From assembly GCA_009602725.1 (NCBI GenBank), contig WELB01000280.1, positions 1 through 12,282 of the forward strand: 12,282 nt of DNA. The letters run 5' to 3'. Below the pieces are notes generated by a model that did not search any database, had not been told where the DNA came from, and saw nothing but the letters and a program-made list of their open reading frames with translations. The position numbers were made by a program, and so were the translations under genes. Source of the stretch: Spirogloea muscicola (lineage: Eukaryota > Streptophyta > Zygnematophyceae > Spirogloeales > Spirogloeaceae). Position 1 is the first letter of the stretch. Every line of letters begins with the position of its first letter. This document shows, piece after piece, positions 1 through 7,665 of this stretch.

Positions 1-186
1 GCGACCGCATACCCAGCCGTGGTGGCACATTTGGCTGGGTGTGAGCTGGCAAAGCCAACCCAAAAAGATTGGACAATGTTCAAAGCCAAAGAAGGAAGTG
101 CCGAAGAAGGACTATACTACAAAGTGCAAGACGGTGCAGATGCAGATGGATGCTCAGTATCCACGTGTGGCCTAACGGTCCAACGG
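1..186 (-). mobile_element. 3' end fragment of the retroelement-like repeat family (tail plus hairpin core)
   Basis: Read on the minus strand this holds the family's 3' UTR (about 131-175) followed by the core: the CGGCACTT block, the near-palindrome GAACATTGTCC, then TTTTGGGTTGGCTTTGCCAGC. The hairpin is degraded on one side, and the usual GGGCGAGCACTTTC end is replaced by unrelated sequence near 1-45. That replacement contains its own small inverted repeat (CCCAGCC at about 12-18 against GGCTGGG at about 34-40). No coding part remains apart from a trace of the C-terminal stop context near 163-170. Confidence 0.7.
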
Positions 187-189
187 TAG

Positions 190-462
190 AAGAAGGTGCT
201 CGCCCATTGAGAAGAGGGGCTGGCAAAGCCAACCCAAAATAAATGGACAATGTTCAAAGCCAAAGAAAGAAGTGCCGAAAAAGGACTACACTACAAAATG
301 CAAGACGGTGCAGAGGGAGATGCAGATGGCTGCTCAGTATCCACGTGTGAGCAACAGCAGATCAGAGTAACTCGGAGCAGGAGAAGTGGCACTCTGCCGA
401 GACCCGGAAGCAGCAGCCATAGCACGGCCAGCCCGCGCGTGGACCGCATGAGCCAAAGAGCG
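190..462 (-). mobile_element. Retroelement-like fragment: C-terminal ORF piece, 3' UTR and hairpin core
   Basis: On the minus strand an open segment from about 462 to the stop at 334-336 reads SLAHAVHARAGRAMAAAS and ends YSDLLLLTRGY-stop. It is followed by the family's short 3' UTR, the CGGCACTTCTTTCTTTGG block, GAACATTGTCC, the hairpin at 217-234 and the terminal GGGCGAGCACCTTC (about 194-207). This is one of the cleanest examples of the order coding end, 3' UTR, hairpin, terminus. The upstream part of the ORF (FNVAGSLAQVF) is missing, so the copy is 5'-truncated. It abuts another truncated copy on its upstream side. Confidence 0.75.
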
Positions 463-552
463 CTGGAGGTGGAGGAAGGACAACACTACAAATGACGAGA
501 CGATGCAGAGGGAAGCTCAGGACCCGCGAGTAAGGAACAGTAGATCACGAGA
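463..552 (-). mobile_element. Very short retroelement-like fragment (last codons plus 3' UTR)
   Basis: Minus strand: a remnant of the conserved C-terminus (LLFLTRG, then a stop) near 512-550 is followed by GAGCTTCCCTCTGCATCGTC and a TTGTAGTGTTGTCCTT block. It runs straight into the coding fragment of the next copy (190-462). The hairpin core is absent, so this copy was probably interrupted or replaced by that one. Confidence 0.55.
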
Positions 553-553
553 G

Positions 554-707
554 AATGCGGCTGCTGAGATTAAAGAATCGGCTGTAAACTGCCAGCCAGA
601 TGCATACAGGTGTTCATGACGGAGCCAGAGGCTAGGCAGACAGGGCGGCCTCAATACCCCCGGTCAGCAGTGGGAAGTCAGATGAGCTGAGGGGAGGAAG
701 AGCAACC
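554..707 (-). repeat. Left arm of a ~155-bp inverted repeat
   Basis: The reverse complement of this block matches 3895-4048 along its whole length with scattered substitutions and small indels (very roughly four in five bases by eye). Shared blocks include TTGCTCTTCCTCCCCTCAGC, TGTATGCATCTGGCTGGC and TCAGCAGCCGC. Similarity stops at GGTTGC on the inner side and near GCAGCCGCA on the outer side. It lies about 0.7 kb upstream of the plus-strand gene. It could be a terminal inverted repeat of an old DNA element or a second, unrelated dispersed repeat. Confidence 0.75.
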
Positions 708-1441
708 AAACACAGAGGAGAGCGGAGCAGTGGGCGGACGTGGCCGTGTCCGAGCGCAGCCCACCGGCGTCGGCTCACCGCCTTGCTCGCGCCACGCATC
801 CTCGCTCCGCTCCCGCTTCCCGGCGCTACCCGCTCGCCCTGCCTCGCCAGGCAGCTCGCTTCGCCTTGGGACTCTCGCACGGCCCGGCCACTGTCCTGCA
901 CCGCACAGCTGCTTGCCTGGAGACTGCCAGCGCCAGCCCCATTTGCAGGGGGCTTCTGGGAGTGCAGGCTCAACACCTCTGTGCAGTCTGTGCAGCGAAG
1001 AAAGGTCTCCCTGCTGGGTACACTGGCTCTTCGTATGCAGAGCCCGTCAGACGAGCTTGGCAGGGTGTGCTTGTAGGCACTCAGGTACACATTGACTGCC
1101 CTTGAAGTCGCAGCCCTCAACCTTTACTAAAGTCTCCGGTGTACTCACTAAGCGGTCACCCTCCCTAATCTTTACGCAGGAAGCTGCTTCGATGGGCAGT
1201 GTCTCTGTGAGCACCTGCAGTCATCCACCTGCTCTTCCTACTTTGATGACTTGTGATGATCGAAGCGCAAGCCAAGTAGTGCCAGAATGCTCAACCACTG
1301 TTTCTGTCCTTCTTGAAAGCAGGTGTTCGGCAGCCGTGAAAACCCCATCACGGCTACACCCTACCCTCTGCCGTCATTCCTGAAGTACTGAAATTTATTG
1401 GGGAGTCTTTCAAGGCTGTGCCAGCACAGATTCTATGCCAG
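708..1441. other. GC-rich region upstream of the first gene; no supported gene
   Basis: About 720-1000 is clearly richer in G and C than 1100-3400. Several frames stay open on both strands there, but none has a start codon in good context, a recognisable motif or splice sites that join it to a neighbour. It most likely holds the promoter and 5' leader, or an unrecognised first exon, of the plus-strand gene that starts near 1442. Confidence 0.4.
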
Positions 1442-2711
1442 ATGGCTTTGCAGCTGGCCAGGCATGTCACCATTGTGAGCGTCAAAGCTCATGCGGTTGC
1501 CTCAAGTGCTGCTGCTCGAGAAATGCTCAGAGGCAGTCAGACACGGCACCAGGCAGCTGCATCAAGCCCAACCTACTGCCGCACTGTCAACCAGAGACAT
1601 TATGCAATGCGCACAACCATAAGCCAAGGGCCTCCAGTGATTCAGGCTGCCCGAAGCTCAAGCGAGGAGCATGATGAGAGGTCAGTATTTGTGCTTCTCC
1701 AAAAAACATCAGAGTTACACTTCAGTATATCTGCATATCAGCATGCAGGATTCAGGTTTTACAATGCTCAGCGGCTCAAGCCAGCTTGATTGTTCTTGAC
1801 TTGACAGAATTGTACCTGGAAGCTTTGCGACCTTGCATAATCAACAGCTGTGACACTGTACCACAGCTTCTGAGGGACGATCGTGACAATCCTGCATGGC
1901 GACAGTGTACTATTGGACTACCTTGGGACATGTGGTGCAGGCCATCTTTAGATGATGTTGAGCGAATTTCCAAGGGCCTATCAAGCAAAGCCAAGATCGG
2001 CAGCCGGCAAGTGCCCCACCGCCTGAATGCAGAGGAGCGCAAGGTTCCTCTCTTCCGCCTTCATAGCTTATCTTATGAACCTTGAAACTCGCCATTGTGT
2101 GAAGCCCGTGAGCACTCTGTAACAGCGGCCCACTTGCTGACCATCATGTTGGGCAGGCCTATGATCTGGCCAAGGGAAGAGGCTATGTTGTCATCAAGCC
2201 TCAAACACGGTATTATCCACTGAGGAACACTTTCCGCAATTTCTGCGATGCAAGCGCGCAGCCTTGCATCAGGATTGAGCAGGTGCGCCTGCATGGTACC
2301 ACAACACTGTGCTGCTTGAGAGGATGGATGTCAAGGTCTTTTGGATCGCTGGCATGCTTGTACTGTGCGACGCGGGGCAGGTCGTCCACTGGCAAAACCA
2401 CCAGAGCTTAGTCAAGTTGCTGAATGTCCTCTTCAGAATGGCCTTGATGATGTGGTGTGTGTCAGGGGACAAGTGCAGAAAGCGACAAGCTTGTGGTTGA
2501 TTTGACCACCCTGAGACTTCCAGAAAAGGAATTGGAAGAGGTTGTCCAACAAGTCTGCAACATCGTGCGGCAACCAAACTTCTTGTCTGGTGCACAGCTC
2601 ACCATGGTCATGACTTGTGCAATAGCTGCATTTAGCTGTTACAGCTGTGGAATTGTGGACGTGTTAGTGCTCATCGTGTGGTCTTTAGCATATGCCTTGA
2701 ATGCAAGCTAG
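1442..2711 (+). CDS. Conserved-looking protein of unknown function, possible organellar presequence
   Basis: Four exons fit with matching phases: 1442-1680, 1785-2043, 2157-2282 and 2466-2711, giving 289 residues. All three introns (104, 113 and 183 bp) begin GT and end CAG or CCAG. The N-terminus (MALQLARH..., residues 1 to about 70) is rich in Ala, Ser and Arg and nearly free of acidic residues, as expected of a plastid or mitochondrial presequence. Residues about 85-240 look like a folded domain: an acidic helix (LDLTELYLEAL), then GLPWDMWCRPSLDDVERISKG, SRQVPHRLNAEERKAYDLAK across the exon 2/3 junction, FRNFCDASAQPCIRIEQ, and DKLVVDLTTLRLPEKELEE. I do not recognise the family and assign no function. 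The last ~35 residues are hydrophobic and could be a membrane tail, or unspliced intron read through. The start is the first ATG in frame; an upstream exon is possible. A pair of inverted repeats flanks the gene. Confidence 0.6.
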
Positions 2712-3058
2712 ACTGTTGGTCTTTGAGAGCTTATAGTTTGTGCATTCTCTGGTCTTGCGTCCTAGCTATTACAAGGAGCTCAGTGGGCTACTGCAAGATG
2801 GCATGCTGACACAAAGTCGTTTGTTGGCTAAAGGTCCTGGCGGGCAGGAATCAAGCTCAGGCGAGTCTGACGCGGACATTAGAGTGCCACACGAGCAACT
2901 AAGCAGAGAGGAAGGTGTCGATGGCCTCGGGATGAGTCAGAAGGGTCTCATATGTGTGCCATGTGACAGGAGCACGGGAAGGGCACTTGCAAAGGCTGTT
3001 TTTAGCACCTGGAGTGACGGGCCTGGCTTCGCAAGTGGCCAGCTGAAGGGCCAGTGAA

Positions 3059-3088
3059 TCATGTGTCCCCATCTCATGTGTCCCCATC
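3059..3088 (+). repeat. Two exact tandem copies of a 15-bp unit
   Basis: The unit TCATGTGTCCCCATC occurs twice head to tail with no mismatch, at 3059-3073 and 3074-3088. Confidence 0.85.
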
Positions 3089-3384
3089 CGAAGGTACAAT
3101 AGTTGTTGTGAAATGACCTCCGGAGCTGCAGCATGAGCACTTGCGTTCAGCACTAGCAGCACCTTGTGGTTGTCAGAGCATTACGTGACCACCTGTGCTT
3201 GCAAACGCCCGTGAGCAAGTCGAGGCGAAACATGGCCAACTCATGAGGCTGAAGCCCAGCTTGGGGGGCACTTGCAAGGATCATCCAGGATGGAACAAAC
3301 CTTGTTGCGTTTTCTTGTCTTCACAAGCTTTGCCGACGCGCATAGCAGACGGAGGCGCCTTGCAGGCTGCATGGCCCTGGTCAT

Positions 3385-3471
3385 GCAAGGGGCTCAAATG
3401 TGTAGACTGCAAGTCTCTGAGTTTAGGTTGAGTAGGCAAAGGGCTCAATGAGTGGACTGCGAGCCTCTGAG
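3385..3471 (+). repeat. Imperfect direct duplication, ~36 bp units
   Basis: 3385-3421 and 3436-3471 share GCAARGGGCTCAA, then TGGACTGC or TAGACTGC, then a CTCTGAG end, with a few substitutions and one deletion, separated by 14 bp. Confidence 0.65.
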
Positions 3472-3786
3472 ATGATTTTGACAAGGAAGCTAAGTGCATT
3501 CCCTTTGAATCAAGGTCAAGGTCAAAGTCAAGCGTGCTGCAACTCTCAGCTTCTTTAGGCTTCTCAACCAGGGGGCTCCATTGCTGTGGAGTACCTTCAA
3601 ATGCACATTGTGCATAGTTATAAGATTCGCAAGCGGCAGAGCTAGAGGGCCAAAGCATTGGCGTGAGCCTGCCGGTCTGCTCGCTGTGAGGGCCCACAAG
3701 TGCGAGTGCGCAGGGCCCGTGTGTGAGGGGCTTGGAAGGGGAAGCCGGTTGCTTGGGTGCATGATCCTGATGGCTGGCCATTGCTT

Positions 3787-3889
3787 CTAAGGCGTGTCGA
3801 TCTGCTTGGCGTCCCCCTGGGAGGTGGCAAGCGTCTCCTCATGGACGTCGTCCTCACCGACAGCTCCCAGAAGAGCCTCTGGCTTGCGC
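3787..3889 (-). other. Possible 3' terminal exon or unassigned open segment
   Basis: On the minus strand one frame reads LRKPEALLGAVGEDDVHEE, continues for about 15 polar residues and stops with TAG at 3787-3789. The acidic, evenly mixed composition looks more like real protein than the surrounding frames. It lies about 380 bp downstream of the last transporter exon on the same strand. A GT follows the transporter's conserved GYVRQ (minus strand, near 4292), so this could be an alternative last exon encoding the cytosolic tail. I could not find an acceptor of the right phase, so it is only a candidate. Confidence 0.2.
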
Positions 3890-3894
3890 AGCGG

Positions 3895-4048
3895 GGTTGC
3901 TCTTCCTCCCCTCAGCTCACTTGACTTCCTACTGCTGACACGGGGGTACTAAGAGCGCCCTGTCCTGTGGCTGTGGCTCTGTCATGAATACTCTGTATGC
4001 ATCTGGCTGGCTTTCACAGCCGCTCTCTTTTAATATCAGCAGCCGCAA
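3895..4048 (+). repeat. Right arm of the ~155-bp inverted repeat
   Basis: This is the partner of 554-707 in opposite orientation, with about 3.2 kb between them enclosing the plus-strand gene. Its inner edge begins GGTTGCTCTTCCTCCCC and its outer edge ends near CAGCAGCCGCAATC. The arms have diverged noticeably, so any insertion is old. No clear target-site duplication is visible outside the arms. Confidence 0.75.
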
Positions 4049-4169
4049 TCTTTCCAAGGTCAAGGTGGCACACCGTGAGCGGCAGCAACTCCTCCTTATT
4101 TACCTCTGCGATGACTGCGCGTGACCCCAGTCTCTGTATGCGCACACCCAGCACCACTTCATACTAGCA

Positions 4170-6141
4170 TCAGCGACAGGTGATACTACACAAAGTGCGG
4201 CCCATTGCTATGTCCAAATTGACAGAGCCAGCACTTGCACTGCGCAGGCTCCACAACAGCGGCAAAGTGGTCACTGGAGCTAGCTGGCAGACCTGCCGGA
4301 CGTAGCCATACACCGTGCAGCCGAGGAGCGTGATACCACAGCCGACGACGTTGAGCCAAGACATGGGGTTTCTGAAGAGGAGCCTGCACCAGGCAACACA
4401 TTGCAGATCGACATGAGCTGGCGGACAACTCGCCATGCTCCAGTCAAGCGGTGTCCTTCTGGTGCGGGTATATGAGAGTGTTGCGGACCAGGAAGCGGCG
4501 ATGGCGACGGCGGTCTTCATGTTGCCCGCAACATTGAAGGTGAGCGCCGACGTCGTCTGAATGACGTAGAAGATGGAGTAGTTGAGGGAGAAGGCAATGA
4601 CGCCGGACACGAGGAGGACGGTGAAGGGAAAGGCGAGGCCGCCGCCACCAGGGCCCCGTTGCTCCAGCAGCCACAGGTTGAGGTCAGGGCCCTCGAAGAG
4701 TGCAGCAGGCACGATGAGCAGCGCGGTGGCGTACGGCGCCATGTAGTATACCTGACGACCGCCCACCACAACAATTGGCGAACACCGTCAGGCTCCTGCA
4801 AACGGGTAGGCTGAGAGCAGGAGTTGCAAGAAGGTGGCTGGCTAAGGCCAGCTCTACGAGGCAGCCATTCCTCGTCTCTCACCGTGTTGAGGCTGTCAAA
4901 GTTGTACTTGCCGTGGAGTATTGACTCCGCCAAGATGGTCTGCACTCGCCGAGCGATGCAGACCCCACGCGTGAGCGCGCAATGCGGTGTGATTGACATG
5001 TGCACAGGGTCTCAGGGTGCTACTGCCAGTCACCACAGCTGTGCTGATCGCCGCACCTTGGTTGATGTGACAAAGCAGCCGGCCATGGCGGCAATGAAGC
5101 CCTTCCACACGAAGCTGAGCTCGGTGACGCTCGTGATCACGATGCCACCGATGACAGGTAGCAACGACAGGTACACGCGCACATCAAACTGGCGGCCCCA
5201 GACGAGCCGCTGCAGAAGGACTGGAAAGGAAAGGAAGGTGAGGGAGGAAAACAGAGATTCGGAAGTTGCAGTGAGGAGGATCTGGCCAGCTTAATTATGC
5301 ATGGGCAATGCATGAGCCCTGCAGAAGAGCTTGATGGCCGATTGGACCAGGGGTACCAAGAGGAAGCTCAAGAGGTGTGAGGAGGGGTGCAGAATCTGCA
5401 GGAGGAGGGGAGCACGCACTGGTCGTGGCGGGCGTGAACGACTTGATGGTCTGCATGAAGGAGACGGGGATGGAGGACAGCGACACGTTGCCGAGCACGA
5501 TGTTGATGCAGAAGACGACGGCCATGGGAAAGACGCGCGTCCAGTGGTCGGCCGCCTTCACCTCCACCAGCGGCCGCAGCTGCCACGCGGATGCCGGGAC
5601 CCAGAAAGGCGATCAGCGGCCACCAAAGGTCGCGCCCAGAGAGAAAGGCAGCGCAGGCGGAGGGAGGCGATGCGCGCACCTTGAGGACGCGGAGGAAGAG
5701 CTGGGCGCCGAGCGCGGAGACGACAAAGTGGACGGTGCTGAGCGTGAGCGGGAACACAAAGCCCAGCTCTGCAGGCCACCCAAGCACGGCAGCGCCGCCG
5801 GCGTGTCAGCCGAGTGGCAGGGCGGCTGCGGGGCTGCGGCAGCAGAGCTATCGGGAGGAAGGCGGGGAGCACCTTGGAAGATGTACTTGTTGAGGATCAC
5901 GGTGGCGACGTTGAAGAACCTGCCACGTCGATGCCAGCGGGAGAGGCGGCGGCTGAGATGGGCGGGGGTGAGGGGAGCGAGGCGGGCCAGACGGCGGCGC
6001 CAGTGGTGGCGCAGGCTTACCACCACTGGCCGATGGAGACGGCCTGGGCGGCGCTGCCGGCGCCGGCGGCGGCGGCGGGCGGCGCGGCGNGCGGGCGCGC
6101 GGCTGCGTGGGGCTGTCGGCGGCGCCGGAGGCGGCGAGCAT
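4170..6141 (-). CDS. Nucleotide-sugar transporter, UDP-galactose transporter 1/GONST5-like (TPT/SLC35 superfamily)
   Basis: Predicted Golgi membrane antiporter exchanging a UDP-sugar for UMP; substrate inferred from family only. Eight exons on the minus strand: 6141-6021, 5919-5873, 5768-5680, 5579-5420, 5220-5057, 4939-4883, 4751-4489 and 4383-4170. All seven introns (101, 104, 100, 199, 117, 131, 105 bp) are GT-AG and phases agree. The product is about 371 residues, the usual family length, with about ten hydrophobic segments. Family motifs in order: QWWFFNVATVILNKYIF (~39-55), FPMAVVFCINIVLGNVSLS, SFMQTIKSFTPATT (~125-139), GGIVITSVTELSF, TSTKTILAESILHG, VYYMAPYAT, NVAGNMKTAVAIAASW (~286-301) and GCTVYGYVRQ (~322-331). 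Two uncertainties: the first ATG (6141-6139) is out of frame with QWW unless a base is missing at the ambiguous N (6090). The C-terminus after GYVRQ is unconserved and may be intron read-through to the stop at 4170. Confidence 0.85.
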
Positions 6142-6210
6142 GACGGCTGGGCGCGCGCGGGGCAGGGGGCCAGGCTGCGCCAGACACTGCTGCCCGTTGG
6201 GAGTGGTCGC

Positions 6211-6263
6211 CCGCAGAGAAGAGAGAGAGAAGCTGCAGGGAAAAAAGAAGAAAAGGAAAAGCA
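6211..6263 (-). promoter_or_regulatory. Pyrimidine tract upstream of the transporter; 5' UTR or 3' splice site
   Basis: On the minus strand the sequence is nearly all pyrimidine: TTTTCCTTTTCTTCTTTTTT then CCCTGCAG, then CTTCTCTCTCTCTTCTCTGC. The first half is an excellent 3' splice site ending at 6233, and the second half resembles a CT-rich leader. From 6232 the frame that later encodes QWW stays open through 6021. So either this is a 5' UTR intron, or an upstream coding exon exists and the ATG at 6141 is not the start. Confidence 0.45.
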
Positions 6264-6283
6264 CGGCTTGGAGACTTGGGCTA

Positions 6284-6449
6284 CTCAGACCTGATCCACG
6301 GGTACTGACTGAGCTTTCCTCTGCACTGCCTACGTGTTCTGTAGTGTTTGGTAGTGTCCCTTTTCGGCTCCTCTTTCTTTGGCAGTAGACATTGTCCATT
6401 CTTTTTGGGCTGGCTTTGCCAGCCCCGTTTCTCTATGGGCGAGCACTTT
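6284..6449 (+). mobile_element. Retroelement-like 3' end (last codons, 3' UTR, hairpin core A)
   Basis: It begins with a damaged version of the conserved C-terminus (GGCTACTCAGACCTGATCCA, then a GGGTACTGA stop context), followed by CTGCACTGCCTACGTGTTCT, TTGGTAGTGTCCCTTTTCGG, GACATTGTCCATTC, the hairpin at about 6407-6425 (GGGCTGGCTTTGCCAGCCC) and the terminus GGGCGAGCACTTTC at 6437-6450. The family starts only about 140 bp upstream of the transporter's ATG, so this copy may lie in that gene's promoter or leader. Confidence 0.75.
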
Positions 6450-6500
6450 CGAATGCTGAAACGATACCGCCAGGCGCATGCGGAAGAGTTGAGAGAGAAG
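6450..6500 (-). mobile_element. Retroelement ORF fragment trapped between two opposed hairpin cores
   Basis: On the minus strand this reads SQLFRMRLAVSFQHS, matching the AQVFRMRLAVSMQRS segment of larger copies (for example 7080-7128). It is cut off on both sides by core-A elements in opposite orientations, which suggests that at least two insertions hit the same older copy. Confidence 0.65.
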
Positions 6501-6597
6501 AGCTCGCCCATAGAGAAGAGGGGCTGGCAAAGCCAACCCAAAAGAAATGGACAATGTCCAAAGCCAAAGAAAAAAGTGCCGGAAAAGGACTACACTT
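6501..6597 (-). mobile_element. Hairpin core A, opposite orientation
   Basis: The minus strand reads GTGTAGTCCTTTTCCGGCAC, CTTTGGACATTGTCC, then GGGTTGGCTTTGCCAGCCCC and TCTATGGGCGAGC. It lacks any coding part. With 6352-6449 it forms a foldback of roughly 90-bp arms around a ~50-bp loop. Confidence 0.75.
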
Positions 6598-6752
6598 GGG
6601 CTACTCAGACCTGATGTTGCTCACACGTGGGTACTGAGCTTCCCTCTGCACTGTCTACGTGTTTTGTAGTGTTTGGTAGTGTAGTGTAGGTTTTCGACTT
6701 CAGACATTGTCCATTCTTTTTGGGCTGGCTTTGCCAGCCCCTGTTCTCTATG
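6598..6752 (+). mobile_element. Retroelement-like 3' end (YSDLMLLTRGY-stop, 3' UTR, core A)
   Basis: The first codons read YSDLMLLTRGY with a TGA at about 6635-6637. The 3' UTR GCTTCCCTCTGCACTGTC and TTGGTAGTGTAGTG follow, then CAGACATTGTCCATTC, the hairpin at about 6721-6740 and TTCTCTATG. It is interrupted immediately afterwards by the coding part of the next copy. Confidence 0.75.
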
Positions 6753-7358
6753 CAGTCGGCCAAGCGGCGGGCGAGAAGGAACGGAAGTACTCGGACCACC
6801 CGGTGGGCGACGAGTTCGTTCCACTGGCAGTGGACGTGCACGGAGCCTTTGGCTTTTGCATCCTCAGGCCCCTTTGTAGCTGCTCACCGCTCTTAGGCCC
6901 CTCTGAACCTTTGTGAATTCTTTTTGGGCTGGCTTTTCGCAGCCCTTGCCCCCATTGGGAGTGCCACTTCTTCTTTGGCTCCAAATGGCTTGACTTGCTC
7001 CACCGCCTGGCGCGGCGTGCAGCGGCCCGCCGCCTCGGGCAGCAGGGCGAGCAGCCCGGCTTCAACGTAGCCGGGTCCCTCGCTCAGGTTTTCCGCATGC
7101 GCTTGGCCGTCTCGATGCAGCGGTCCCTCGCCTTCGCGGTTCACTTGCGCGCAGGCCGAGCTTTGGCGGCGGCCTCCGGCTACCGTCAGGGCGACGTCTT
7201 TCCGCCAGCTAGCTTCTCGGACCTGCATCTCCTGTCTAGAGGTTACTGAACGTTCCCTGGCTGATGTCTTAGTCCTAGTCGTTCGCACTCTGGCTCCCTC
7301 AGACTTTGTCCATTCTTTTGGGCTGGCCTTTCCCAGCCACCAGTCAATCTGGCCGCGC
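6753..7358 (+). mobile_element. Longest copy: C-terminal domain of a retroelement polyprotein with its 3' end (core B)
   Basis: The frame reads GEKERKYSDHPVGDEFVPLA (from about 6768), VDVHGAFG, is broken by a 126-bp insertion (6853-6978), and resumes SKWLDLLHRLARRAAARRLG, QQGEQPGFNVAGSLAQVF, RMRLAVSMQRSLAFAVH, RAGRALAAASGYRQG and SDLHLLSRGY with TGA at 7247-7249. The pattern K-RKY...F-P-[AV]-V...G-G, then a basic R-R-R-A-S-Q-R stretch, resembles the C-terminal domain that follows the reverse transcriptase in many LINE-like elements. That assignment is from memory of the motif. The 3' UTR (7250-7300) and a B-type hairpin core (about 7301-7358, CAGCCACCAGTCAATCTGGC) follow. The reverse-transcriptase domain itself is absent, so the copy is 5'-truncated and dead. 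Confidence 0.65.
6853..6978 (+). mobile_element. 126-bp insertion (core C) with 6-bp target duplication
   Basis: The hexamer CTTTGG occurs at 6847-6852 and again at 6973-6978. Removing 6853-6978 joins GGAGCCTTTGG to CTCCAAATGG and restores GAFGSKWLDLL, exactly as in the sister copy at 8329-8430 (minus), which reads GAFGSIWLDLL. The insert carries the family signature TTCTTTTTGGGCTGGC with a hairpin (GGGCTGGCTTTTCGCAGCCC) and ends CACTTCTT, so it is a 3'-terminal fragment of a related subfamily. Confidence 0.8.
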
Positions 7359-7559
7359 TTCCTTCTCTATGGCCGAGCACTTCACTCAGACCTGATGGTG
7401 CTCACCCGTGGGGACTGAGCTTCCCTCTGCATCGTCTAATGTTTTGCAGAGTTTTGTAGTCCTTTTTCGGCACTGCGATCTTTGGCTTTGGACATTGTCC
7501 ATTCTTTTTCCTTATGCCAGCCCCTTTTCTCCAGGGGCGAGCACTTTCTCTGTGGACGA
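7359..7559 (+). mobile_element. Retroelement-like 3' end with damaged hairpin (core A)
   Basis: It contains SDLMVLTRGD-stop near 7386-7420, the 3' UTR GAGCTTCCCTCTGCATCGTC, TTGTAGTCCTTTTTCGGCAC, TTTGGACATTGTCCATTC, and then a hairpin that has lost its 5' arm (CCTTATGCCAGCCCC). It ends GGGGCGAGCACTTTC near 7535-7549. Loss of one stem arm suggests a dead copy. Confidence 0.65.
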
Positions 7560-7665
7560 GCTCTTTCGCTCGCTGCAGGGACAGAGGCACTCCGCCTAGA
7601 CCCAGAGGCGGCGGCCATAGCACGGCCTGCTCGCTTGTGGACGGCGTGGGCAAGAGAGCGATAAA
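7560..7665 (-). mobile_element. Retroelement ORF fragment
   Basis: On the minus strand it reads SLAHAVHKRAGRAMAAASGS and RRSASVPAAS, matching the C-terminal segment of the larger copies. It is bounded by a B-type core at 7668 and an A-type core ending at 7549, both of which probably inserted into it. Confidence 0.65.

Larger units (their letters stand above)
2712..3786. other. Intergenic stretch without a supported gene
   Basis: This is the 3' flank of the plus-strand gene and perhaps its 3' UTR. Two moderate open frames (plus 2740-3057, minus 3281-3781) lack recognisable motifs and contain low-complexity or repeated segments. Two small tandem duplications lie here and are listed separately. 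A GGTCAA-like hexamer is repeated three times near 3510-3530. Confidence 0.5.

Noticed and set aside
632-1120. 162-codon open frame on the minus strand.
   Set aside because: It overlaps the inverted-repeat arm, has low-complexity Arg/Ser/Pro-rich composition typical of GC-rich shadow frames, and shows no motif or splice partner.
3281-3781. 166-codon open frame on the minus strand.
   Set aside because: It contains the tandem duplication and the GGTCAA repeat, has no recognisable domain, and overlaps other open frames in the same stretch.
5377-6294. 305-codon open frame on the plus strand.
   Set aside because: It is antisense to the transporter exons and introns, whose homology and phases are clear; the Arg-rich composition is an artefact of GC-rich DNA.
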